Assembly: GCA_002508545.1 (NCBI GenBank)
Contig: DAVH01000068.1
Location: 15,603-35,056 of the forward strand
DNA: 19,454 nt
Direction of reading: 5' to 3'
Source of the DNA: Methanomassiliicoccus sp. UBA6
GTDB taxonomy: Archaea > Thermoplasmatota > Thermoplasmata > Methanomassiliicoccales > Methanomassiliicoccaceae
Shown here piece after piece: positions 1 through 6,361 of this stretch (its first letter is position 1; every line of letters begins with the position of its first letter). A model generated the notes under the pieces. The model worked only from the letters and a program-made list of their open reading frames with translations. It was not told the DNA's origin and did no database searches. The translations under genes and the position numbers were made by a program.

Positions 1-1526
1 CCTACGTTCGGGACCCCTACATAGGGCCCCCGGCGGCGACGCCCGAGTACCGGGACCCCTGGATCACCGCGCGCGGTGACTTCACCAACTCCGGGAGCGC
101 CCTCAGCTACGCCCCGTCGGGGATCGTGGTGAAGTGGCAGGAGGACCTCGGCAATGGCGCCATCGACGCGCCCATCGTATCCTCCGGGGGCAGGATCTAC
201 GCGCTTACCAGCGGCATCGCGTCCGGCTCCTCGTACACGACCGACTCCGAGCTCTTCTGCCTCAGTGCGGCCGGGGAGGTGCTCTGGAGCGCCCCGGCAG
301 GCCGGGGACACCAGCTCGCCTCGCCCCTGCTGTGGAACAACACGGTGTTCGTGGCCTCGGCCGACGGCACCCTCTATGCCTACGACCCGGAGACCGGTGA
401 TGACCTCTGGGACCTCGAGGTCACCTCTGGAACCATAACCGCCTCCCCGATCCAGCATCGGAACCTGATCCTCGTGGTCAGCGACGATGGCAAGGTCACC
501 GCGGTCAAGCAGGACGGCACGATGGCGTGGAACGTGAACGTCGGCGTAGAGGTGCGCTCGGCCCCCGCCCTGTTCGACAACACCCTGTACCTCGGAGGGA
601 CGGACGGCTCCCTGTACGCAGTGGCCGCTGACGGCAGCGGGGCGCAATGGAGCGTCCAGATCGGCGGCGAGGTCCGCGGTTCCCCCGTGGCGATGAACGA
701 CCAGGTCATCGTTACCTACTCTGAGATCTCCGGCTCCTCGGCCACCGGGGGCGGGGTGGCCTCGGTGTCGCACGACGGCGCGCTTCGTTGGAAGACCCCG
801 ACCGCCTACACCCCGGGCTCCGCCGCGGTCGCGAAACAAGGGATCGTGGCGATATCGTCCCAGGGGCTGTCGATGCTGTCCTCGGACGGCAGCCTGCAGT
901 GGACCACCGGCTACGATTCGGATGAGCCGGGAGGTTCGCCGGTCACCATTGACGGGATGACCTATCTCGTCACCAACGAGACCAACAGCAGGATCGTCGC
1001 CATCAGCGACTCCGGCAGGGTGGAGTGGAGCGAGACCATCGAGCCAGGGGCGAACGTCCGCGCCTCTCCGTCCATATCGGACAACATGCTATATCTGGCC
1101 TCGAGCGTGGGAACGGTCATCGCAGGCCTCCTGGAAGGCGGGGAGTGGACCATTCCTCCGGTGGGCGTCTTCTCCTACACCGCGAGCGGGCAGACCGCGT
1201 ACCTCGATGCCAGCGAGTCCTACGGCGGGGACGGGGCCCTGAGCTATCACTGGCTGTTCGATGACGGGCAGACCGCTTCCGGGGTCAAGGTCGACCATAC
1301 GTTCGCGACCGGCGGAAATCACACCGTGGTGCTGACGGTCACCGACGCTGCGGGCACCTCGAGCAACATCACCAAGATCATCGATCTCGACGATCCGAAG
1401 GCCCAAGGCGTCCCGGGCGGTGAACAGGGCGGAGCAGTGCCGATAATGACGATGGTCGGCATCTTGGCGGTCGTGGCGATCCTCGGGTCCATCGGCTACC
1501 TGCGTTGGATTCGTAGAAAGCGCTGA
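1..1526 (+). CDS. PQQ-type beta-propeller surface protein with PKD domain and C-terminal membrane anchor (5' partial)
   Basis: The frame is open without a stop from base 3, so the gene begins before the window. The GTG at 126 is only the first in-window start-like codon, not the true start. The 41 residues before it (beginning YVRDPYIGPP) read as coding and contain an ARGDFTNSGS stretch like the entry to PQQ propeller domains. About seven repeats follow, with patterns such as G-x-LYAYDPETG-x-LW and ASPxxxxNxxYxxSxDG, typical of PQQ/pyrrolo-quinoline beta-propeller blades. Counting from GTG 126, a PKD-like domain lies at about residues 345-425 (YHWLFDDGQ, then HTFATGGNHTVVLTVTDAAG). A transmembrane helix at about 441-460 is followed by RRKR. 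This implies an extracellular protein anchored by its C-terminus with a basic cytoplasmic stop-transfer tail. Known members of such families are adhesion or S-layer-associated proteins. The exact role is unknown, and no catalytic site is visible. It ends with TGA. Confidence 0.88.
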   Translation, partial: YVRDPYIGPPAATPEYRDPWITARGDFTNSGSALSYAPSGIVVKWQEDLGNGAIDAPIVSSGGRIYALTSGIASGSSYTTDSELFCLSAAGEVLWSAPAGRGHQLASPLLWNNTVFVASADGTLYAYDPETGDDLWDLEVTSGTITASPIQHRNLILVVSDDGKVTAVKQDGTMAWNVNVGVEVRSAPALFDNTLYLGGTDGSLYAVAADGSGAQWSVQIGGEVRGSPVAMNDQVIVTYSEISGSSATGGGVASVSHDGALRWKTPTAYTPGSAAVAKQGIVAISSQGLSMLSSDGSLQWTTGYDSDEPGGSPVTIDGMTYLVTNETNSRIVAISDSGRVEWSETIEPGANVRASPSISDNMLYLASSVGTVIAGLLEGGEWTIPPVGVFSYTASGQTAYLDASESYGGDGALSYHWLFDDGQTASGVKVDHTFATGGNHTVVLTVTDAAGTSSNITKIIDLDDPKAQGVPGGEQGGAVPIMTMVGILAVVAILGSIGYLRWIRRKR

Positions 1527-1625
1527 GAATGGACCGGGGATCACGGTGGAGAACGTGATAGCCGCCTCCATGCTCGCCCGATGATCGGCCGTTCCCCGAG
1601 CACCCTTCATGCCGCCCTGGCGCGC

Positions 1626-1658
1626 CCGAGAGGAGCACAGATCCGCGCCTCCTCTCGG
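1626..1658 (+). terminator. Hairpin downstream of the PQQ/PKD gene
   Basis: A perfect 10-bp inverted repeat, CCGAGAGGAG / CTCCTCTCGG, encloses a 13-base loop about 100 bases after the stop codon. AT-rich DNA follows, but there is no long T-run. It is probably a transcript end or an RNA-stabilising hairpin of the upstream gene. Confidence 0.5.
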
Positions 1659-1704
1659 ACGTTATCAAATCATATTCTTACCTAAGATATTATCAAATGC
1701 TAGA

Positions 1705-1714
1705 TTATAATATT
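1705..1714 (+). promoter_or_regulatory. TATA box for the secreted-protein gene
   Basis: TTATAATATT sits in an AT-rich block of an otherwise GC-rich gap (1527-1758), 45-54 bases before the TTG start at 1759. That leaves a leader of about 20 bases carrying the GGTGA site. Two copies of TTATCAAAT (1662-1670 and 1690-1698) lie just upstream. Confidence 0.55.
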
Positions 1715-1758
1715 CGAAGGCGTGAGAACACCGTCGCGTTGAGCGACAGGTGACATGA

Positions 1759-2355
1759 TTGATCGGAACGAAGACATGGTATTCGTGCTTGGCCGTGCTG
1801 GTATCTGTTGCAATGATCTCGGCAACGGCTGCCGCTGCCGCATCGAACGAGAACTCGAAGCTGGTGCTTAACCGGGAGGTCGATGAGACCTTCTCGTTCA
1901 AGCTGATCGAACTGGCCGATCCGGACCTGGCATGGGTCCTGGAGCTCGTCCCCGAGGAATGGCTGGAGAACGCTGACCTCGGCCCGGAGACGGTCGTAAC
2001 CGTGGACCTTGACGGCAAGGTGCACGTCAACGCGTTCTGCAAGGAACAGGGGGACCTCGTCAGGGTGAAGGTCCACATGGCGTGGCACGGCTCGATCGGC
2101 ATCGCCGTGGAAGGCATGCCCGAGGTGAGGCTCGACCTCAAGAACGCCCAGCTGATGGTGGAAGGCTACCTTCCCGCGGATGATCCCGAGGCCATCGATC
2201 TGAAGGTGAACTTCCATGTCAACGGAGTGCTGACCAGCAATGAGATGGTCGAGCTGGACCTCGGCACCCACCTGCTGCTGAAGGTGCAGGACGGAGAGAT
2301 CGCTCAACTGAAGATCTGGATGCCGGAGATCTTCTCCCTCGCTGAGTCCGAGTAA
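1759..2355 (+). CDS. Secreted protein of unknown function (198 aa)
   Basis: The start is TTG, chosen because GGTGA at 1749-1753 is correctly spaced and because the N-terminus then forms a signal peptide: a lysine at residue 5, a hydrophobic stretch (CLAVLVSVAMISATAAAAA), then a small-residue cleavage region near residue 28. The mature part is acidic and predicted beta-rich, with repeated alternating strands such as VVTVDLDGKVHVNAF, VRVKVHMAWHG and VRLDLKNAQLMV. No catalytic motif, metal site or C-terminal anchor is visible, so it is probably exported or held at the surface by another protein. I do not recognise a family. It has its own TATA box and a hairpin/T-run terminator, so it is likely monocistronic. 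Confidence 0.8.
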   Translation: MIGTKTWYSCLAVLVSVAMISATAAAAASNENSKLVLNREVDETFSFKLIELADPDLAWVLELVPEEWLENADLGPETVVTVDLDGKVHVNAFCKEQGDLVRVKVHMAWHGSIGIAVEGMPEVRLDLKNAQLMVEGYLPADDPEAIDLKVNFHVNGVLTSNEMVELDLGTHLLLKVQDGEIAQLKIWMPEIFSLAESE

Positions 2356-2372
2356 GGGCGCAAGGCCTCAAT

Positions 2373-2402
2373 GCCGTCACCGGACGGCCCCTTTTCTTTT
2401 TT
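2373..2402 (+). terminator. Terminator of the secreted-protein gene
   Basis: A 6-bp stem (GCCGTC / GACGGC) with a four-base loop is followed by CCCC and then TTTTCTTTTTT, 17 bases after the TAA at 2353-2355. Confidence 0.7.
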
Positions 2403-2443
2403 CAACTCCCGGCCCGGGCGGCCTTGAGGTTCTCCAAGCTTTG

Positions 2444-2459
2444 CCCGCTAGAGAGCGGG
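2444..2459 (+). promoter_or_regulatory. Inverted repeat upstream of the 129-aa gene
   Basis: CCCGCT / AGCGGG is a perfect 6-bp repeat around AGAG, ending 16 bases before the ATG at 2476. It could be an operator at the promoter or a leader hairpin near the ribosome site. There is no T-run, so a terminator is unlikely. Confidence 0.35.
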
Positions 2460-2475
2460 GTAGTTCACTTATACC

Positions 2476-2865
2476 ATGAGCACGGAAGTTGTCCCAGGTA
2501 TGAATATGATCGACGTAAGGAGCGCATTGGCAACCAGGGCGGAGAGCTTGACATCGAAGAACCCCGATCTGTCTGTCCAGTACACGGTCTACACGGATGA
2601 CCGGAACGAGTGGGGCATCCTGCACATCCTCAACGAGGATCGCAAGGTCATCGGCGTCGAGTTCTTCGAGACCGAGGAGAGCTGGAGGCGGCCCGGAGCG
2701 GTGAGAGATTACACCATCGCGGCGGACGAGGGATATCCGGTAACGGTGATCGTGCCGGACAGCCAGTTCAAGGAGTTCCGCCGCTCGGCAATCGACCGGG
2801 GTGGCGAGGGCTTCTCCACCTATCTGTACAGCGACTTCGGCATCCAGCAGATGATAAGGGTGTAG
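2476..2865 (+). CDS. Small hypothetical protein (129 aa)
   Basis: The frame runs from ATG to TAG with GC-rich third positions, ending just before a strong terminator. The protein has no signal peptide or membrane segment, so it should be cytoplasmic. A predicted helix near residues 10-28 (DVRSALATRAESL) is followed by strands YTVYTDDRNEWGILHIL and KVIGVEFFETEESWRRP. A helix-rich end follows, with FKEFRRSAIDRGGEGFSTYLYSDFG. The mixed alpha/beta pattern with several W, Y and F positions suggests a compact globular fold. I do not recognise a family or an active site. Terminators on both sides make it a single-gene transcript. Confidence 0.75.
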   Translation: MSTEVVPGMNMIDVRSALATRAESLTSKNPDLSVQYTVYTDDRNEWGILHILNEDRKVIGVEFFETEESWRRPGAVRDYTIAADEGYPVTVIVPDSQFKEFRRSAIDRGGEGFSTYLYSDFGIQQMIRV

Positions 2866-2889
2866 AGGGAACGCAGTACGCTGGGTATC

Positions 2890-2919
2890 GGTGGGGCAGG
2901 ACAATGCCCCACCTTTTTT
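2890..2919 (+). terminator. Strong intrinsic-type terminator
   Basis: A perfect 9-bp stem, GGTGGGGCA / TGCCCCACC, with a six-base loop is followed directly by six T. It lies 24 bases after the TAG of the 129-aa gene. Confidence 0.85.
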
Positions 2920-2922
2920 CAA

Positions 2923-2942
2923 GGGCGGCCGATGGGCCGCCC
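2923..2942. repeat. Second perfect hairpin in the convergent gap
   Basis: GGGCGGCC / GGCCGCCC, 8-bp arms around GATG, lies immediately after the T-run of the preceding terminator. The gap 2866-3067 between two convergent genes holds three hairpins and no gene. This one has no T-run on either strand and may be a back-up barrier to read-through. Confidence 0.5.
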
Positions 2943-3044
2943 GCCTTGTTCTCCCGCCATAGACAGGATATGAATCAGCGAGGGACGTGATCCTCGTTAC
3001 TGAAGGTGTCCATCAGGCCCTCGATCATCGCTCTAAAGAGGTTT

Positions 3045-3062
3045 GGGAGGGCGGTCCCTCCC
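3045..3062 (-). terminator. Hairpin after the bookend zinc-finger gene
   Basis: A perfect 7-bp repeat GGGAGGG / CCCTCCC with a four-base loop begins 5 bases after the minus-strand TGA at 3068-3070. On the minus strand it is followed by AAACCTCTTTAG, a weak T tract. Confidence 0.5.
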
Positions 3063-3067
3063 GACGC

Positions 3068-3850
3068 TCACCTTCGCCTGATCTGATGGTAGTCCTTGAA
3101 GTGGAACCTCAGCTCGTCGTCGAGGTCATCTTCATCGCTGCCGTAGACCGGGTTGCCGCAGAGCGGGCAGTCCATGGCCATGGTCATGGTCTCTCTCCGG
3201 TGCATCATGCGATGCCAGGTCCCTCCTCCGTGGGGGACATCGGAGACCGATGGGGCCACGCCGTATCCTCTTCCCTCCCTATATCTCTCTTCGCCCCTCA
3301 TCCCTTCGCTGGAATATCCACGCTCGGACCTCTCCGTGGACCGGTATTCGCGCTCCGATTCGCCGGGGCGGCTCTCGGCCCTCCATGTGCCAGCGGCACG
3401 CTCCTCCTCGGTCTCCATCTGGGGATACTTCCACTGGGTGGTCTCCTGTATCGTGCGGGAGCTCTCCGGGGTCTCTCCGGTCGGCTCCCTGCCGCTCCAG
3501 GTCTCGGTGCTCCTAACCCAGGATTCCGATCTGTGCTGGGATTCCGAGCTGCCCATGGGCCCCGATTCCATCCGGGAGGGGCTCAGGCGAGTGATCTCCT
3601 CGCGCTGCCTGCTCTCCTCAGGCGTGAGCATGGAGGGGTCCCGTCTGCTCAAGGCCCCTCCTTCCAGCCCCATCATCCCTGCCGAGGACGTTCTCATCCC
3701 TCCTTGCATCCCTCCTTGCTCGGAGGAGATCCTGGAGATCTGATGGGTGTCCGCAAGATGGGCCCTCAGTGTCTCGGTCAGCTCATCCTGGCTTCTCGCT
3801 GATATCCTGTCCCTGCAAATGGGGCACTTGATGTCGGTAATGACGCTCAC
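3068..3850 (-). CDS. Protein with identical-spacing zinc-finger modules at both ends and a disordered linker (260 aa)
   Basis: Both ends carry the same metal-binding pattern C-x2-C-x18-H-x4-H. In the 260-aa form the ligands are C9, C12, H31, H36 (CPICRDRIS...LRAHLADTHQI) and C228, C231, H250, H255 (CPLCGNPVY...LRFHFKDYHQI). Matching spacing plus the shared H-x4-H-Q-I ending show an internal duplication. The roughly 190 residues between them are rich in R, E, S, G, T and M with almost no hydrophobic runs, so they are probably disordered. I chose GTG 3850 because the first cysteine then sits near the N-terminus and TTTTTGTAT lies 24-32 bases upstream, fitting a leaderless start. The frame can extend to TTG 3904 (278 aa), but the extra codons are weakly biased and lack a ribosome site. 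Nucleic-acid binding or protein bridging is inference. The plus-strand frames over it are shadows. Confidence 0.75.
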   Translation of the reverse strand: MSVITDIKCPICRDRISARSQDELTETLRAHLADTHQISRISSEQGGMQGGMRTSSAGMMGLEGGALSRRDPSMLTPEESRQREEITRLSPSRMESGPMGSSESQHRSESWVRSTETWSGREPTGETPESSRTIQETTQWKYPQMETEEERAAGTWRAESRPGESEREYRSTERSERGYSSEGMRGEERYREGRGYGVAPSVSDVPHGGGTWHRMMHRRETMTMAMDCPLCGNPVYGSDEDDLDDELRFHFKDYHQIRRR

Positions 3851-3909
3851 CAGGGCTTCTCTCTCAAAGACCGATACAAAAACGTTCGTCCAGTCAATCG
3901 CCAAAGACC

Positions 3910-3927
3910 ATTATCTAATGAGATAAT
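3910..3927. promoter_or_regulatory. AT-rich inverted repeat upstream of the zinc-finger gene
   Basis: ATTATCT / AGATAAT is a perfect 7-bp inverted repeat with spacer AATG. It lies just upstream of the proposed TATA element (3874-3882) of the minus-strand gene. Its position and symmetry suit a regulator-binding site. Confidence 0.4.
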
Positions 3928-4036
3928 TTCATATGGCATGCGATAGAGTAGTTTCGTTCTTCGAGACTTTGAGCATGCGGGGGCCTCAGCGTCCTTGCCT
4001 CGCCCTCCCACCTGCTTTTATCTGCCTTCCTCTGGA

Positions 4037-4052
4037 GGCATCGATCGATGCC
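4037..4052. repeat. Perfect 16-bp palindrome
   Basis: GGCATCGATCGATGCC is its own reverse complement. It lies in the gap between the response-regulator stop (4073) and the zinc-finger gene. It could be a dimeric-protein site or a small hairpin at the end of the regulator transcript. Confidence 0.45.
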
Positions 4053-4072
4053 CTTCATCGGCCTTCGCTCGA

Positions 4073-4525
4073 TCACTGCTCGAGCCTGGCCCCGCCGGGT
4101 ACACGCTCCGGTTCCGAGGGCGAATAGCAGGAGCGCAGCTTGAGGAGTATGGACCGCAGGACGGCGGTGGTCTCCTCCATCTCCTTGATCCCCATCGGCT
4201 TGATCAGGTAGCACTTGATGCCCGCTTTCCGCACCCTCTCCTTGTCGAGCGGGGAAGAGGAACCGGTCATGACCACGATGGTCAGCTTATGGAGGATGTT
4301 CATGTCGCGCAGATGCTTCAGCAGGGCATGACCGTCCATCCGGGGCATGTTCAGGTCCAGGATAATCACGTCGACGCTGTTGCCCTCCCGCAGATGGTTG
4401 AGGACGACCTCGCCGTCCTTTAACCAGAGGATATTGGAATCGACCCCGGTATCCCTGACCATCTCCCCGATGATGCTGGCATCGGCAGCGTTGTCCTCGA
4501 CCAACAGAACCTTCAGGGGATCCAT
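4073..4525 (-). CDS. Stand-alone CheY/Rcp1-like response regulator (150 aa)
   Basis: This is a single receiver domain with no output domain. Its sequence starts MDPLKVLLVEDNAADAS. It has the acidic pair E10-D11, phospho-acceptor D57 in VIILDLNMPRMDG, T87 in VVMTGSSS and K109 in YLIKPM, so phosphotransfer chemistry looks intact. The insert between strands and the EDNxxD start fit the Rcp1 branch of receivers, usually partners of cytosolic sensor kinases. ATG 4525 is preferred, with GGTGG about 8 bases upstream. The ATG at 4531 is possible, while the longer frame to 4630 has an arginine-rich, non-family N-terminus. A polar tail of about 18 residues follows the last helix. It lies 88 bases downstream of a second receiver gene on the same strand, so co-transcription is likely. 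No kinase is adjacent. Confidence 0.88.
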   Translation of the reverse strand: MDPLKVLLVEDNAADASIIGEMVRDTGVDSNILWLKDGEVVLNHLREGNSVDVIILDLNMPRMDGHALLKHLRDMNILHKLTIVVMTGSSSPLDKERVRKAGIKCYLIKPMGIKEMEETTAVLRSILLKLRSCYSPSEPERVPGGARLEQ

Positions 4526-4613
4526 GCTCATCCACCCGCTGAGGTGTTGAACGAACCACGGTCGGCGGCGCCGTGGCTGATCATCACGGCCCTGCCTGGA
4601 GCAATGCCCTTGC

Positions 4614-5093
4614 CTATGGACATCCCTCACCAGAATGCAGTTCAGTACGTCCTCTGACGAAGCGCTCCAGGCTAGGTATCAGCCCTTCCGCATCATCCAT
4701 GCGATCAGGTTTGAGCATGAACATGTCCGCACCCAATTCCATCGCCAACCTGCGGTCCCGCGGCGCATTGGAGCTGGTGAGAACTACTGTCGGCACAGAG
4801 GACAAGCGCGTGTCCTTCATCCGCTCCCTTAAAAAATCGAACCCGTCCATGCGGGGCATCCTCAGGTCAAGTAGTATGACGTCAGGCAGGTCCGGGTCCC
4901 CTGTGCACCTCAGATAGCTGAGGGCCTTCTCCCCGTCCGTCACATGCTTGAGGGAGACCGACAAACCGGACAGCTCCAGCAATACTGACAACAACTGCAC
5001 GTCGCCCGGGTTGTCCTCCGCGAGAAGGATCCTCAGCGATGATGCTGACGCACCGTCGCCAAGTCCCTCGATCTCCAGCTCCTTTACGCTCAC
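4614..5093 (-). CDS. Stand-alone Rcp1-like response regulator (159 aa)
   Basis: A second lone receiver domain, beginning near residue 20 (LRILLAEDNPGDVQLL). It has E26-D27, phospho-acceptor D76 in VILLDLRMPRMDGFDFL, T106 in VVLTSSNAP and K128 in MFMLKPD. No DNA-binding or enzymatic output domain is present, so it should act by protein contact or as a phosphate relay or sink. The start GTG 5093 has GGGAG 5-9 bases upstream and overlaps the stop of a 20-codon upstream frame (GTGA). It precedes the other receiver gene by 88 bases and the two probably form one transcript. They differ clearly in sequence, so they are not a recent duplication. A histidine kinase with its own receiver lies 6 kb away (11459-13450); pairing is speculative. 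Confidence 0.88.
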   Translation of the reverse strand: MSVKELEIEGLGDGASASSLRILLAEDNPGDVQLLSVLLELSGLSVSLKHVTDGEKALSYLRCTGDPDLPDVILLDLRMPRMDGFDFLRERMKDTRLSSVPTVVLTSSNAPRDRRLAMELGADMFMLKPDRMDDAEGLIPSLERFVRGRTELHSGEGCP

Positions 5094-5152
5094 TTGGCTC
5101 CCGCCCTTCGATCGAAGCTATCCATTATGCTCGACCCCTCTTCCGAACTCAT
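5090..5152 (-). other. Possible 20-codon upstream ORF overlapping the response-regulator start
   Basis: The frame ATG...TGA encodes MSSEEGSSIMDSFDRRAGAK. Its TGA overlaps the GTG start of the regulator in the arrangement GTGA. AAGGA lies 8 bases before the ATG. This layout is typical of translational coupling or a leader peptide, but the frame is short enough to occur by chance. Confidence 0.3.
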
Positions 5153-5176
5153 GGTTTTTTTCCTTTACGGTCATCC

Positions 5177-5196
5177 ACCGCACGTAAGCGTGCGGT
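5177..5196. repeat. 8-bp perfect hairpin in the divergent gap
   Basis: ACCGCACG / CGTGCGGT with loop TAAG lies upstream of the response-regulator pair. The gap 5153-5442 otherwise holds an AT-rich core (about 5265-5310, with TATA-like runs on both strands) and a 6-bp repeat GCCGCT / AGCGGC at 5330-5351 in the ferredoxin leader. I see no further gene there. Confidence 0.45.
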
Positions 5197-5264
5197 CGTT
5201 ATGATAATGTCATCGACCGGCCTAGCGCATCGGCTAGACATGAGCGTATTTAGCTGACCATATC

Positions 5265-5310
5265 GTTAATATAGATTTTCCTAATTTTTTAAAAATAATG
5301 ATAAATTGAC
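5265..5310. promoter_or_regulatory. AT-rich promoter core between divergent genes
   Basis: TTAATATAGATTTTCC and the near-palindrome ATTTTTTAAAAAT form the most AT-rich stretch of the window. They separate the minus-strand regulator genes from the plus-strand ferredoxin gene. TATA-like strings are readable on both strands, but I cannot assign start sites. Confidence 0.4.
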
Positions 5311-5442
5311 AGCCGGAACGCTTCATTTCGCCGCTCCCGGCGGTCAGCGGCCGCGGATGATTCAGCCTCTCCGTTGATGCCGGAGTGAGGTCTAAGTACT
5401 AGCGTTCGTTGTGAGCTTGGCACTTGAACGGAGCGGTGCCCA

Positions 5443-5820
5443 GTGAGAGCAGATATGAACATCGATCCAAGATACGATAACCCGGTCTCCGCCATCGGCC
5501 GCTTGGCGCTCAGGAAGACGAGGGATGTTGCGGCCAGGCACGCCCGGGTCCCGGGCGTTCGCGCCTTGGTCCGTCATGAAAGGTGCACCGGATGCGGGGC
5601 CTGTGTCCGGAAGGGCTTCTGCCGGTTCGGAGCGATACGGCTCGATGACAGCAGGAAGGCGTTGGTCGACGACCAGGCGTGCAGGGGCTGCACCCGCTGC
5701 ACCCACCTCTGCCCGAGGAACGCCTTAACGATGGAGATAAGGCCTACCGCCATAGTGCGGGAGACGCTGAGAACGTTGGACAAGGAGCTGGGCCGCGTCC
5801 TTGATCCCCAGAAGCGGTGA
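5443..5820 (+). CDS. Two-cluster 4Fe-4S ferredoxin-like protein (125 aa)
   Basis: Eight cysteines form two cluster motifs. C48, C51, C54 and C60 are spaced C-x2-C-x2-C-x5-C with no proline after the last cysteine. C80, C83, C86 and C90 form a classical C-x2-C-x2-C-x3-C-P. The protein would carry electrons between cytoplasmic redox enzymes. The partner is not evident, because the neighbours are not redox genes. About 45 basic residues precede the clusters, and a 25-residue helical tail (IVRETLRTLDKELGRV) follows, so it is longer than a minimal ferredoxin and could dock to a partner. Two starts are possible: GTG 5443 with GGTG before it, or ATG 5455 with GAGAG before it. It ends 15 bases from the convergent DUF454 gene. 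The first motif's spacing makes cluster type there uncertain. Confidence 0.85.
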   Translation: MRADMNIDPRYDNPVSAIGRLALRKTRDVAARHARVPGVRALVRHERCTGCGACVRKGFCRFGAIRLDDSRKALVDDQACRGCTRCTHLCPRNALTMEIRPTAIVRETLRTLDKELGRVLDPQKR

Positions 5821-5835
5821 GGCCCTCCGCCTCGC

Positions 5836-6231
5836 TCAGCTCACCCGGTCAGCGTTCGGAAGCGAGATGATGTGCATGATGACCGCCGCCGCCACTCCTA
5901 TAAGGATCACTGTCAGGAGCGCGTTCATGCCGGTATAGATGATGGAGAACGTTATCCCGGCCGCCACCGTGGCTATGGCGGTCGCTTTCACCCTCAAGCT
6001 CAGCCCCTTGCCCTCCTGATAATTCCTCAGATGCTTTCCGAAGAGGGGATTCTCAAGGAGCCACCTCTGGGCCCGGGGCGATCCTTTTCCGTAGCAACCG
6101 GCAGCGAGGATGAGGAAAGGAGTGGTCGGCAAGACCGGAACGAGCAGCCCTATTGCGCCCAGACCGACGAAGCATGAGCCTGCAATGGTCCAGGCTTTGG
6201 CCCTTAGCTTGCCTTTCTTTCCTGGCACCAT
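5836..6231 (-). CDS. DUF454 (YbaN-like) small inner-membrane protein (131 aa)
   Basis: The sequence from MVPGKKGKLRAKAW onward matches the DUF454/YbaN family: G-x-IGLLVPVLPTTPFLILAAGCYGKGSPRAQRWLLENPLFGKHL is its hallmark core (LPTTPF, then a basic loop with W-L-x-x-N-P-x-F-G). Three or four hydrophobic segments lie at about residues 15-45 and 85-125. The function of the family is not established. ATG 6231 is chosen because the family N-terminus begins right there. The frame continues to 6873, but that part is the shadow of the neighbouring repeat gene. TATCAATC lies 22-29 bases upstream (6253-6260), compatible with a leaderless transcript. Confidence 0.88.
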   Translation of the reverse strand: MVPGKKGKLRAKAWTIAGSCFVGLGAIGLLVPVLPTTPFLILAAGCYGKGSPRAQRWLLENPLFGKHLRNYQEGKGLSLRVKATAIATVAAGITFSIIYTGMNALLTVILIGVAAAVIMHIISLPNADRVS

Positions 6232-6361
6232 GACCCGATAATTCGTGCTGGTGATTGATAAGCGCTTCGTTGAATGGTGTCTAGAGGCAAGTGGGCGGTC
6301 TGCCGGCAGCGCAGGCCGGCGTTGTTCATGCCGGACCTCGATGCCGGCCGCCTGCAGTGCC
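6232..6361. other. GC-rich hairpin-prone spacer
   Basis: This is a short spacer between two minus-strand genes. It contains the palindrome CTGCCGGCAG (6300-6309) and several further GCCGG/CCGGC copies that can pair in different ways. It probably ends the repeat-gene transcript. I see no reading frame there with coding character. Confidence 0.35.

Noticed and set aside
1705..2307. 200-residue minus-strand frame opposite the secreted protein
   Set aside because: His/Asp/Gln/Leu-rich antisense shadow; the plus strand has a signal peptide and ribosome site.
2987..3802. Long plus-strand frames over the zinc-finger gene
   Set aside because: Pro/Leu/Gly-rich translation without domain features; the minus strand has ordered C/H ligands in two matching modules.
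4570..4590. GCCGTG / CACGGC hairpin between the two receiver genes
   Set aside because: Short stem with a nine-base loop and no T-run; not distinguishable from chance.
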